A DNA stretch of 12,268 bases from Pseudomonadota bacterium. Lineage in GTDB: Bacteria; Pseudomonadota; Alphaproteobacteria; Rhizobiales; Xanthobacteraceae. Where the stretch lies: positions 1-12,268 of the forward strand of contig JAEWCJ010000119.1 in assembly GCA_023390695.1 (NCBI GenBank). Reading direction: 5' to 3'. Under the pieces are notes generated by a model that saw nothing but the letters and a program-made list of their open reading frames with translations, searched no databases and was not told the origin of the DNA. The position numbers were made by a program, and so were the translations under genes. Positions 1 to 7,395 of this stretch are shown here, in pieces (position 1 is the first letter of the stretch; every line of letters starts with the position of its first letter).

Positions 1-544
1 CCAGAAAGTCGCGCGCGCCTTCCGGGCTCGACGCCGTCAGGATCGGCGTCTGAAACTCGAAGAAACCCTGCTCCTTCATGCGCCGGCGCAGCGAGTCGAT
101 GATCTGCCCGCGCTTCATGACATTGGCATGCAAACGGTCGCGGCGCAGGTCGAGGAAGCGGTATTTGAGGCGGATGTCTTCCGGATATTCCTGGTCGCCG
201 AAAACCGGCAGCGGCAGATCGCCGGCCGCGCCCAGCACCTCGATCTCGGTCGCGAACACCTCGACCTGACCGGTCGGCAGATCCGGATTGTCGGTGCCTT
301 CGGGGCGCCGGCGCACCTTGCCGTCGATTCGCACCACCCATTCCGCGCGCAGCGTCTCGGCGGCCTTGAAAGCCGGGCTGTCGGGATCGGCCACCACCTG
401 CGTCAGGCCGTAATGGTCGCGCAGGTCGATGAACAGCACGCCGCCATGGTCACGGATGCGGTGGACCCAGCCGGAGAGACGCACCGTCTCGCCAATGTGT
501 GTTTCGCGGAGCTCGCCGCAGGTCTGTGTGCGATAGCGATGCAT
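1..544 (-). CDS. aspS: Aspartyl-tRNA synthetase, N-terminal part (gene runs off the left edge)
   Basis: Cytosolic class IIb aminoacyl-tRNA synthetase that charges tRNA with aspartate; in many alphaproteobacteria it also charges tRNA-Asn with aspartate for later amidation by GatCAB. About 181 residues are visible. The protein begins [14 protein letters not shown] and has the N-terminal OB-fold anticodon-binding domain (roughly residues 1-115, including [10 protein letters not shown] and LFIDLRD). The start of the catalytic domain follows: [11 protein letters not shown], then the class II motif 1 region ending [12 protein letters not shown] at the window edge. The ATG at 544-542 gives the family's usual N-terminus. 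His33 and Gly83 align with residues that mark non-discriminating AspRS (see findings). The gene is divergent from the thiamine-diphosphate enzyme. The catalytic core and C-terminus lie outside the window. The identification is very secure; the specificity is inferred. Confidence 0.97.
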   Translation of the reverse strand, partial: MHRYRTQTCGELRETHIGETVRLSGWVHRIRDHGGVLFIDLRDHYGLTQVVADPDSPAFKAAETLRAEWVVRIDGKVRRRPEGTDNPDLPTGQVEVFATEIEVLGAAGDLPLPVFGDQEYPEDIRLKYRFLDLRRDRLHANVMKRGQIIDSLRRRMKEQGFFEFQTPILTASSPEGARDFL

Positions 545-677
545 GTCTCAGGATTCGCAGGCTTATAGGCTAAGGCCGGCGAAAAGCGCATGGGGGTCAC
601 GCTTTGTCAAGGCAATGAGCCTCGACAGACGGGCATCGATCTGCAAACTCAGACTCGGAAACCCTCCGGCGGACGAT
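545..677. promoter_or_regulatory. Divergent intergenic region, aspS / TPP enzyme
   Basis: This 133-base spacer should carry the promoters of both flanking genes. On the minus strand a TATAAG hexamer (567-562) lies 18 bases upstream of the aspS ATG and could be a -10 element giving a very short leader. A perfect TTGACA (610-605, minus strand) is about 37 bases further upstream, too far to pair with it. No convincing -10/-35 pair is seen for the plus-strand gene, and the sequence ahead of its ATG (GGACGAT) is a weak ribosome binding site. No terminator, riboswitch or RNA gene is recognisable. Confidence 0.3.
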
Positions 678-2369
678 ATGACCAAAAAGACCACAAAAAC
701 GGCCCGTGGAGCCCGGACCCCGCCCCCCTCCGCCAACGGCAGCCGGATGACCACCGGGGAGGCCGTCGTGGCCTCCCTGCTCGCGCATGGGCTCGACACC
801 GTCTATGCCCTGCCCGGGGTCCATAACGACCCCTTTTTCGACGCCCTGTACAAGGCCGGCAACCGGATCCGGACCGTCCATACCCGCCATGAACAGGGCG
901 CCGCCTATATGGCGCTGGGAGCGGCCCTGGCCACCGGCAGGCCGCAGGCCTATGCGGTCGTTCCCGGGCCGGGGCTCCTGAATTCCGGGGCGGCGCTGCT
1001 GCAGGCCTTCAGCATGAATGCTCAGGTCCTGGCCCTGGTCGGGCAGATCCCGCAGGCCGCGATCGGCCGCTCGCTCGGCCATCTGCACGAGATCCGCGAC
1101 CAGGCCGGCATCATCGCCCGCCTCGTCGACCATTCCGCCCGCATCTCCCGGCCCGCCGAAGCCCCGCGCCTGGTGGCCGACGCCTTCCGCGCCATGGCCA
1201 GCGGCCGGCCGGGCCCGGCGGCGCTGGAATGCGCCATGGATGTCTGGGGCCGGATCGAGCCGGTCGGCCCCATCGGCAAGCCGGACAAACCGGCCCCGCC
1301 CCCGCTCGACGAGGACGCCATCCAGGCCGCCGCCAAAATCCTCGGCGCCGCCAAAAATCCGATGATCGTGGTCGGCGGCGGCGCGCAGTACGCCTCGCGC
1401 GAGGTCACCCGCCTCGCCACCATGCTGCAAGCCCCCGTCGCCGCCTGGCGGCGCGGTCGCGGCGTCGTCGACGACCGCAATCCGCTCAGCATTCCGCTGC
1501 CGCTCGCGCATGAAATGTGGCGTGAGGTCGATGTCGTCATCGGCATCGGCACGCGGCTGCTGATGCAGCTTGGCGGCTGGGGGCATGACCCCGGCCTGAA
1601 AGTCGTCCGTATCGACGCCGATCCTGATGAAGTCGAACGCAGCAGCAAGCCCGCCGCCGCCCTGATCGGGGATTCCGCCCGCCTGCTGCGACGCCTGCTC
1701 GAGGTGCTGCCGGCGCATAATTCCAAACGCCAGTCGCGCAAAGCCGAAATGCTGGAACGGCACGCCGCGATGCGAAAGCGGCTGGACAAGCTCGGCCCGC
1801 AGATCGCCTTCCTCGACGCCATCCGCGCCGAATTGCCGGAGGACGGCATCTTCGTCGACGAGGTGACGCAGATCGGCTTCGCCTCCCGCCTCGCCTTTCC
1901 GGTCTACAAGGCGAACACCTACATTTCGCCCGGCTTCCAGGACAATCTCGGCTGGGGCTACGCCACCGCCCTCGGCGTGCAGGATGCGCGGCGCGACGTG
2001 CCGGTGCTGTCGATTTCCGGCGACGGCGGCTTTATGTATACGGCAACCGAACTGGCAACCGCAGTCCGCCACCGTATCCCGCTCGTCAATATCGTGTTCA
2101 GCAACAATACCTACGGCAATGTGAAGCTCATCCAGCAGGAGAGCTATGGCGCCCGCCACATCGCCGTCGATCTGGCGAATCCGGATTTCGTGAAATTCGC
2201 CGACAGCTTCGGCGTCGCTGCCGAGCGGGCGCACGATGCCGGCGAATTGCGCAAGGCCCTGCGCCGTGGCTTTGCGCGCCGTGACGCCCCCACCCTGATC
2301 GAGGTGCCGGTGGGCGAAATGCCTTCACCCTGGGAATTCATACTCATGCCGCGTGTACGCGGTCTCTAA
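678..2369 (+). CDS. Thiamine-diphosphate-dependent enzyme, acetolactate synthase/benzoylformate decarboxylase superfamily, substrate unknown
   Basis: A 563-residue protein with the three domains of TPP-dependent decarboxylases and carboligases in order: PYR domain (about residues 22-190), central Rossmann domain (about 210-345, VVGGGAQYASREV and VVRIDADPDEVE) and PP domain (about 400-555). Glu72 in TRHEQGAAYMA is the catalytic glutamate that activates the cofactor. GDGGF at 448-452 followed by NN at 476-477 is the Mg-ThDP binding motif. Such enzymes decarboxylate 2-oxo acids or join acyl units. No regulatory-subunit gene lies beside it, so it is probably not the biosynthetic acetolactate synthase. 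The ATG at 678 is chosen because the further in-frame sequence up to 543 would overlap aspS and lacks family similarity; ATG 747 (MTTGEAVV) is a real alternative. The first 300 bases favour CCC and GGG codons, unlike rnd 9 bases downstream, with which it probably shares a transcript. Family secure, reaction unknown. Confidence 0.85.
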   Translation: MTKKTTKTARGARTPPPSANGSRMTTGEAVVASLLAHGLDTVYALPGVHNDPFFDALYKAGNRIRTVHTRHEQGAAYMALGAALATGRPQAYAVVPGPGLLNSGAALLQAFSMNAQVLALVGQIPQAAIGRSLGHLHEIRDQAGIIARLVDHSARISRPAEAPRLVADAFRAMASGRPGPAALECAMDVWGRIEPVGPIGKPDKPAPPPLDEDAIQAAAKILGAAKNPMIVVGGGAQYASREVTRLATMLQAPVAAWRRGRGVVDDRNPLSIPLPLAHEMWREVDVVIGIGTRLLMQLGGWGHDPGLKVVRIDADPDEVERSSKPAAALIGDSARLLRRLLEVLPAHNSKRQSRKAEMLERHAAMRKRLDKLGPQIAFLDAIRAELPEDGIFVDEVTQIGFASRLAFPVYKANTYISPGFQDNLGWGYATALGVQDARRDVPVLSISGDGGFMYTATELATAVRHRIPLVNIVFSNNTYGNVKLIQQESYGARHIAVDLANPDFVKFADSFGVAAERAHDAGELRKALRRGFARRDAPTLIEVPVGEMPSPWEFILMPRVRGL

Positions 2370-2378
2370 AGTGACCTG

Positions 2379-3530
2379 ATGGACCTGATTACAACAACCC
2401 AAGATCTCGCCGACGCCTGCCAACGGCTTGCCGCCCACGACTTCGTGACCGTCGACACCGAATTCCTGCGCGAGTCGACCTACTACCCGCAGCTTTGCGT
2501 GCTGCAGATGGCGTCGGCCGACGAGGCGATCGTCGTGGACGCGCTCGCCGAGGGACTCGACCTGCAGCCCTTCTTCGATCTGATGGCGAACGAGAAGATC
2601 GTGAAGGTGTTTCACGCCGCCCGCCAGGACATCGAAATCATCTGGCACCGCGCCAACCTCATCCCGCATCCGATCTTCGACACCCAAGTCGCCGCCATGG
2701 TGCTCGGCTATGGCGATTCCATTTCCTACGATCAGCTCGTGCAGCGCATCACCGGCGACACGCTCGACAAGTCGAACCGCTTCACCGACTGGACGCGGCG
2801 GCCGCTGACCAAAGCGCAGATCGAATATGCGGTATCGGACGTGACGCATCTGCGCGACGTCTACCGCAAGCTGGACGCCGACCTGCAGAAGCGCAAGCGC
2901 ACCGAATGGCTCAACGAGGAAATGGACATCCTCACCTCGCCCGACACCTATCGCATGGACCCCGACAACGCCTGGCAGCGTCTGCGCTCGCGCGTGCGCA
3001 AGCCGAAAGAACTGGCGGTGCTGATCGAGGTCGCCGCCTGGCGCGAGCGCGAAGCCAAGTCGCGCGACGTGCCGCGCGGCCGCATTCTCAAGGATCATGG
3101 GGGCGCCGACATCGCCGTGCAGGCGCCGACGACCGTCGAGCGCCTCGCCTCGCTTCGTTCGCTCCCCAAGGGCTTCGAGAAATCGAAATGGGGTCAGGAC
3201 ATTCCCGATCTGGTCAAGCGCGCGCTGGCACGCGATCCGAAGACGCTGCCGGCGATCGAGCGCTCCAAGCCCGCCGCCAACGGCACTGCCATTGTCGAAT
3301 TGCTGAAGGTGCTGCTGCGCATGACGTCGGAACGGCATGCGGTGGCGTCGAAAGTGATCGCGACGGTCGACGATCTCGAACGCATCGCTGCCGACGACGA
3401 TGCCGATGTGCCTGCGCTCAAGGGCTGGCGGCGCGAATTGTTCGGTGAAAAGGCGCTGGCGCTCAAGGCCGGGCGCCTCGCGCTGGCGCTCGAGAAAGGC
3501 CGCGTTACCGCCATCGAGCGCAACAGTTGA
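2379..3530 (+). CDS. rnd: Ribonuclease D
   Basis: A 3'-5' exoribonuclease that trims tRNA precursors and other small RNAs in the cytosol. The 383-residue length is close to E. coli RNase D (375). The DEDDy nuclease domain occupies about residues 1-170: Exo I has Asp26 and Glu28 (VTVDTEF), Exo II has Asp84 ([10 protein letters not shown]), and Exo III has Tyr150 and Asp154 (YAVSDVTHL), so all metal-binding residues and the tyrosine are present. An HRDC RNA-binding domain follows at about 205-290 ([17 protein letters not shown] onward), then a C-terminal helical segment. The ATG lies 9 bases after the stop of the upstream TPP-enzyme gene, with AGTGA as a modest ribosome binding site, so co-transcription is likely although the functions are unrelated. 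rnd close to aspS is, as I recall, usual in this bacterial group. Confidence 0.96.
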   Translation: MDLITTTQDLADACQRLAAHDFVTVDTEFLRESTYYPQLCVLQMASADEAIVVDALAEGLDLQPFFDLMANEKIVKVFHAARQDIEIIWHRANLIPHPIFDTQVAAMVLGYGDSISYDQLVQRITGDTLDKSNRFTDWTRRPLTKAQIEYAVSDVTHLRDVYRKLDADLQKRKRTEWLNEEMDILTSPDTYRMDPDNAWQRLRSRVRKPKELAVLIEVAAWREREAKSRDVPRGRILKDHGGADIAVQAPTTVERLASLRSLPKGFEKSKWGQDIPDLVKRALARDPKTLPAIERSKPAANGTAIVELLKVLLRMTSERHAVASKVIATVDDLERIAADDDADVPALKGWRRELFGEKALALKAGRLALALEKGRVTAIERNS

Positions 3531-3539
3531 GTGATCCGT

Positions 3540-3602
3540 TCGTCACCGCGACAGCCGGGACCCAGAATCGTTCTGGATTCCCGCTTGCGCGGGAATGAAC
3601 GG
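3540..3602. repeat. REP-like intergenic palindromic repeat, two hairpins back to back
   Basis: The gap between rnd and the peptidase gene holds two perfect adjacent inverted repeats. CCAGAA (3562-3567) pairs with TTCTGG (3571-3576) around a 3-base loop. ATTCCCGC (3577-3584) pairs with GCGGGAAT (3589-3596) around the loop TTGC. The whole unit is itself an imperfect inverted repeat: the left arm begins CGTCACCGCG and ends CCAGAA, and the right arm read backwards begins CGTTCATTCCCGCG and ends CCAGAA. The GCGGGAATCCAGAA core is the widely dispersed alphaproteobacterial and betaproteobacterial repeat that yields spurious FIPAQAGIQ or SFPRKRESR peptides when translated, as it does here. No T-tract follows the hairpin, so it is not a standard intrinsic terminator, though it may stabilise or attenuate the transcript. 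Confidence 0.8.
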
Positions 3603-3641
3603 AGCATGTAACACCCGCCGCCTCAAAACCAATTCATCCCC

Positions 3642-5711
3642 ATGCCCCATCGCCTTCCGCCTGCCCCCGAAGCCAAGCGCGTCCCGCACAGCGTCACCCA
3701 TCACGGTGTCACGATCGACGCCCCTTATACGTGGCTGCGCGATCCCGGCTATCCGAATGTCAGCGATCCGGATGTGCTCGCCTATCTCACGGCGGAGAAC
3801 GATTATTTCGAAGCAGCGATGCAGCCGCACCGGACGCTCATCGACACTCTCTTCGCCGAGATGAAAGGCCGCATCAAGGACGACGAGTCCAGCGTGCCGC
3901 AGAAGGACGGAGATTACGTCTACTGGTCGGCTTTCGATGCCGGCGCGCAATATCCGAAATGGTATCGGCGGCCTGTCGGCGGCGGCGCCGATGTCGTCAT
4001 CCTCGACGAACCCGCGATGGCGAAGGGTCTCGATTATTTCCGGCTCGGCGGCCATGCGGTCAGCCCTGACGGCCGGTTGCTCGCCTATGCCGTCGACACC
4101 AACGGCTCCGAACGTTACGTGCTGAGAGTCCGCGACCTCGACACCGGCGCCGACCGTCCCGACGTGATCGAGAACTGGCGCTACGGCCTCGTCTGGGCCG
4201 CCGATTCGAAAAGCTTTCTCTATACCGATGCCGACGAGAACTGGCGCTCCAAGACGGTCTGGCATCATACGCTCGGCGAGCCGCAATCCGCCGACCGCAT
4301 CGTCTACAAGGAGAGCGAGATCGAATTCGGGGTCTCCCTCGGGCTGACGCAATCGCGCGCCTATGCCGTGATCAGTAGCGGCGACAGCGAGACCAACGAA
4401 ACGCGATTGCTGCCCACGCACGACTTCAACGCACAGCCGCTGCTGGTCTCGCCGCGCCAGCCGAACCGGCTCTACGAGGTCGATGAGCGCGGCGGCACGC
4501 TCTATATCCGCGTCAACGATACGCATGTGAATTTCCGTATCGCGACGGCCCCCGTCTCCTCGCCCGGCACCTGGACCGAACTGATCGCGGGAGACGACCG
4601 CCACTACATTCTCTCGCTGACCAGTTTCGAGAACCTGCTGGCGGTGGAGGAACGCGTCGACGGTCTCTCGCAGATCCGGCTGCGCGACTATGACAGCGGC
4701 GCGGACAAATACATCTCGTTCCAGGAAGCGAGCTATGTGGCCGGCCTCGGCAACAATCCCGAATACAAGGTCGACCGGCTGCGTCTGTCCTATCAGTCGA
4801 TGGTCACGCCGAGCACGGTCTACGACTATCACCTCGCCGACGCGCGCCTTGAGACATTGAAGGTCCGCGAAATTCCCAGCGGCTACGATCCCTCGCAATA
4901 CGTGACCGAGCGCCTGCTGGCGCCGGCGCGCGACGGCGTCATGATCCCGGTCTCGGTGGTCTACCGCAAGGACTTCGCCAAGAACGGCTGCGGCCACCTG
5001 CATATCAGCGGCTATGGCGCCTATGGCTTTGCCTATCCGCCGAATTTCTCGTCCAACCGCCTGTCGCTGCTCGATCGCGGCTTTGCCTGCGCCATCGCGC
5101 ATATCCGCGGCGGCGACGATCTCGGCTATCAATGGTATCTTGACGGCAAGCTCGACAAGCGCACCAACACATTCAACGATTTCGTCGATGTCACGCGCTT
5201 CCTCATCGGCGAGGGCTTTGCGGCCGCCGGCCGGGTTACGGCCGCCGGCGGATCGGCGGGCGGCGAATTGATGGGCGCCGCTGTCAATCAGGCGCCTGAA
5301 TTATACGGCGCGGTCGCCGCGCACGTGCCCTTCGTCGATGTGCTCAACACCATGCTCGACGCCACGCTGCCGCTGACGCCGGGCGAATGGTCGCAATGGG
5401 GCAATCCGATCACCGACAAGGCCGCGTTCGACTATATCCGCAGCTACAGCCCCTACGACAATGTCACCGCGCAGGATTATCCGGCGCTGCTGATCACCGG
5501 CGGCCTGAACGATCCGCGCGTGACCTATTGGGAGCCGGCGAAATGGGCGGCGAAGCTGCGCGCCACCAAGACCGGCACCAACATATTGCTGATGAAGATC
5601 AACATGGGCGCCGGTCACGGCGGCAAATCCGGGCGCTATACGTCGCTGCAGGAAGCCGCCGAGGAATACGCCTTCCTGCTCACGCAGACGCGCGACACGG
5701 CAACCGCCTGA
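3642..5711 (+). CDS. Oligopeptidase B-like S9A serine peptidase with altered specificity-pocket residues
   Basis: A 689-residue prolyl oligopeptidase-family peptidase that should cleave short peptides in the cytosol; no signal peptide is seen. The N-terminal helix region (RVPHSVTHHG, YTWLRDP) is followed by a seven-bladed propeller (about residues 75-405) and a C-terminal alpha/beta hydrolase domain. The catalytic triad is Ser538 (GGSAGG), Asp624 (LNDPRV) and His659 (GAGHGGKSG). The closest recognisable relative is E. coli PtrB: shared stretches include NRLSLLDRGF, HVPFVDVLNTMLD, SYSPYDNVTAQDYP and YWEPAKWAAKLR, and the spacing of triad residues matches within one position. However, three of the four acidic residues that give oligopeptidase B its preference for basic side chains are replaced (see findings), so trypsin-like specificity should not be assumed. 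The start is ATG 3642 with no strong ribosome binding site. The gene converges on ppx with a 13-base gap. Confidence 0.92.
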   Translation: MPHRLPPAPEAKRVPHSVTHHGVTIDAPYTWLRDPGYPNVSDPDVLAYLTAENDYFEAAMQPHRTLIDTLFAEMKGRIKDDESSVPQKDGDYVYWSAFDAGAQYPKWYRRPVGGGADVVILDEPAMAKGLDYFRLGGHAVSPDGRLLAYAVDTNGSERYVLRVRDLDTGADRPDVIENWRYGLVWAADSKSFLYTDADENWRSKTVWHHTLGEPQSADRIVYKESEIEFGVSLGLTQSRAYAVISSGDSETNETRLLPTHDFNAQPLLVSPRQPNRLYEVDERGGTLYIRVNDTHVNFRIATAPVSSPGTWTELIAGDDRHYILSLTSFENLLAVEERVDGLSQIRLRDYDSGADKYISFQEASYVAGLGNNPEYKVDRLRLSYQSMVTPSTVYDYHLADARLETLKVREIPSGYDPSQYVTERLLAPARDGVMIPVSVVYRKDFAKNGCGHLHISGYGAYGFAYPPNFSSNRLSLLDRGFACAIAHIRGGDDLGYQWYLDGKLDKRTNTFNDFVDVTRFLIGEGFAAAGRVTAAGGSAGGELMGAAVNQAPELYGAVAAHVPFVDVLNTMLDATLPLTPGEWSQWGNPITDKAAFDYIRSYSPYDNVTAQDYPALLITGGLNDPRVTYWEPAKWAAKLRATKTGTNILLMKINMGAGHGGKSGRYTSLQEAAEEYAFLLTQTRDTATA

Positions 5712-5724
5712 CCGAGCGGCGCCG

Positions 5725-7395
5725 TCAGTCCATGATCAGATGCGGCTCGCGGCCGATCAGCCGCGCCAGCGTGCGCAGGCGATTGAACACGCGGTCGCCG
5801 GCAAGCGCGGCATGTTTGCCGCGCATCCGCAGCACCAGCCTGTCGCGTTCGACCCGCAGCGGCGTGGCCGGCAGAACGCCCGGCATCGAAGCCGAGATCA
5901 TGTAGGCGACGCGGAAGGCCGCGCCGAGAATGCGCGCATGGTCGAGAAGCCGCGTCGACGCAAGTTCGCGCAGCCGCGGCGACAGGTCGTCGTCATGCGC
6001 GATGCCGACATGCCGGAAATACACCGCCAGCGCCAGATAGGCGCGCGCGGAATGGTCGAGCGCGACGAACGAGGCATGCGCGATGATGTTCAGCGACTGC
6101 TCGCCGCGATAATCCGGATGCGTGCGCCAGCCGATATCGGCGACCAGGCAGGCGGCATGCCGCAAGCGCCGTTCCGCATCCGTCTCGTCGATGCCCGAGG
6201 AGTCGAAAAACCGGTCGGTCCAGGCCACCATTTCCTCGCCATGCAGCGGCGAGCGCGAGCGCAGGACATTGAGGTTGCGCGCCGCATCGATCAGCGCGTC
6301 CTGCTTGCGCTCGCCGGCCTTCAGCATCGAATAGAGCAGGCCTTCGCGGACGCCGAGCGCCGAGATCACCACATGGTCCGGCTTGGTGCGCCGGATCAGA
6401 TGCTCCAGCACCAGCGCCGCATAGCTGAGCAAGGGCCGCCGCGCACTGGGAACGACATCGATCTGCGACAGCGTGTCGGCGTTGACGCGCTTCACCAATT
6501 GGCAGAATTCGAGCGCTTCCTTGGCGCGGATCTTGTAGCCGTGCATCACATGCAGCGGATAACCGGTCTGCGCCATATGCAGCCGCGCCAGCGCGCGCCA
6601 CGCGCCGCCGACCGCATAGAGCGAGCGCCCTTTCCCGGCCGCGCCGGTGCGCACATTGCGCAAGGCCTTGGCGACGATCTTGTCGGCCTTCTTGATCGAC
6701 TTCTTCGACGCATCCTGCAGCGCCAGGCCGCCGAGCGGCAGGGTGATGCCGCGGCGCAGCCGGTCGCCCTGGATGTCCACCAGTTCGAGCGACCCGCCGC
6801 CGAGATCGGCCACCAGGCCGTCCGGCCGGTAGAAGCCCGACAGCACGCCCAGCGCCGCCAGTTCGGCTTCGCGCCCGCCCGACAGCACGTCGATCTTGAT
6901 GCCGACCAGCCGTTCGGCTTCCGCAATGAACGCCGGACCGTTGCTCGCGTCGCGGCAGGCCGCGGTGGCGATGCCGAGCACCTGCCGCACCTTCAGCGTG
7001 TCGCAGAGGGCGCGAAACCGCTTGAGCGCGAGCAAGGCCTGCGTCACCGCCTCCGGCGCAAGCAGGCCCGTCGACTGCACCTCGCGGCCCAGTCCGGCCA
7101 GCACCTTCTCATTGAAAATGGGGGTCGGCGCCCGCGTCAGCCCCTCATAGACCACGAGGCGGACCGAGTTCGATCCGATGTCGATGACCGCGACCGAGGG
7201 CCCATGGTCGAGCCGGCCCTTGGCCAGACGCCGCAATTTCTGCGTCTGCGCTCTGCTCTGCGCTTTGGTCTTGGCTTTGGCCGCTGCCGGTTTCGAGGAT
7301 TTCGAGGCCACGCGCACGCGCGCCTTGCCGGCAGCCTTACCGGTCCTGGCGGCGCGTGAGGCGGCGTGGCGGAGATTCCTTGAGAGATTTTCCAC
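5725..7395 (-). CDS. ppx: Exopolyphosphatase (Ppx/GppA family) with a basic N-terminal tail
   Basis: Removes terminal phosphate from polyphosphate; family members may also hydrolyse pppGpp. The 556-residue protein has the ASKHA fold: the phosphate-1 motif is D72IGSNS, the catalytic-region glutamates are in [12 protein letters not shown], and the phosphate-2 motif is [11 protein letters not shown]. The C-terminal part (from about residue 360) has the helical HD-like domain of long Ppx proteins ([18 protein letters not shown]). The first 62 residues hold about 19 Lys/Arg and one acidic residue and look disordered. The start is a GTG at 7395-7393 inside the end of ppk (59-base overlap), preceded by TCGGGAC; no ATG exists before the fold, and internal GTG codons near residues 27-29 are alternatives. 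The overlap with ppk suggests translational coupling, so synthesis and breakdown enzymes are made together. Confidence 0.94.
   Translation of the reverse strand: MENLSRNLRHAASRAARTGKAAGKARVRVASKSSKPAAAKAKTKAQSRAQTQKLRRLAKGRLDHGPSVAVIDIGSNSVRLVVYEGLTRAPTPIFNEKVLAGLGREVQSTGLLAPEAVTQALLALKRFRALCDTLKVRQVLGIATAACRDASNGPAFIAEAERLVGIKIDVLSGGREAELAALGVLSGFYRPDGLVADLGGGSLELVDIQGDRLRRGITLPLGGLALQDASKKSIKKADKIVAKALRNVRTGAAGKGRSLYAVGGAWRALARLHMAQTGYPLHVMHGYKIRAKEALEFCQLVKRVNADTLSQIDVVPSARRPLLSYAALVLEHLIRRTKPDHVVISALGVREGLLYSMLKAGERKQDALIDAARNLNVLRSRSPLHGEEMVAWTDRFFDSSGIDETDAERRLRHAACLVADIGWRTHPDYRGEQSLNIIAHASFVALDHSARAYLALAVYFRHVGIAHDDDLSPRLRELASTRLLDHARILGAAFRVAYMISASMPGVLPATPLRVERDRLVLRMRGKHAALAGDRVFNRLRTLARLIGREPHLIMD

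Noticed and set aside
543..677. In-frame upstream extension of the TPP enzyme to ATG 543
   Set aside because: It would overlap the start of aspS, has no ribosome binding site of note, and its translation has no resemblance to the PYR domain; the region is better read as the divergent promoter.
597..2234. Long open frame on the minus strand opposite the TPP enzyme
   Set aside because: It is an antisense shadow produced by high GC at third codon positions; the plus-strand frame has all catalytic motifs and this one has none.
3577..3596. Hairpin after rnd as an intrinsic terminator
   Set aside because: The stem is perfect but no run of T follows on either strand, so it was kept as a repeat only.
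3543..5132. Long minus-strand open frame opposite the peptidase, ending in an FIPAQAGIQ-like peptide
   Set aside because: The frame is antisense to an intact peptidase domain, and the familiar peptide is the translation of the REP-like repeat, not a protein motif.
5712..5724. CGGCGCCG palindrome between the convergent stops of the peptidase gene and ppx
   Set aside because: It is only 8 bases, in very GC-rich sequence, with no loop or T-tract; it is probably chance.
5740..7359. Long plus-strand open frame opposite ppx
   Set aside because: It is rich in Arg, Gln and His with no recognisable domain, as expected of an antisense frame in GC-rich DNA; the ppx frame is complete.
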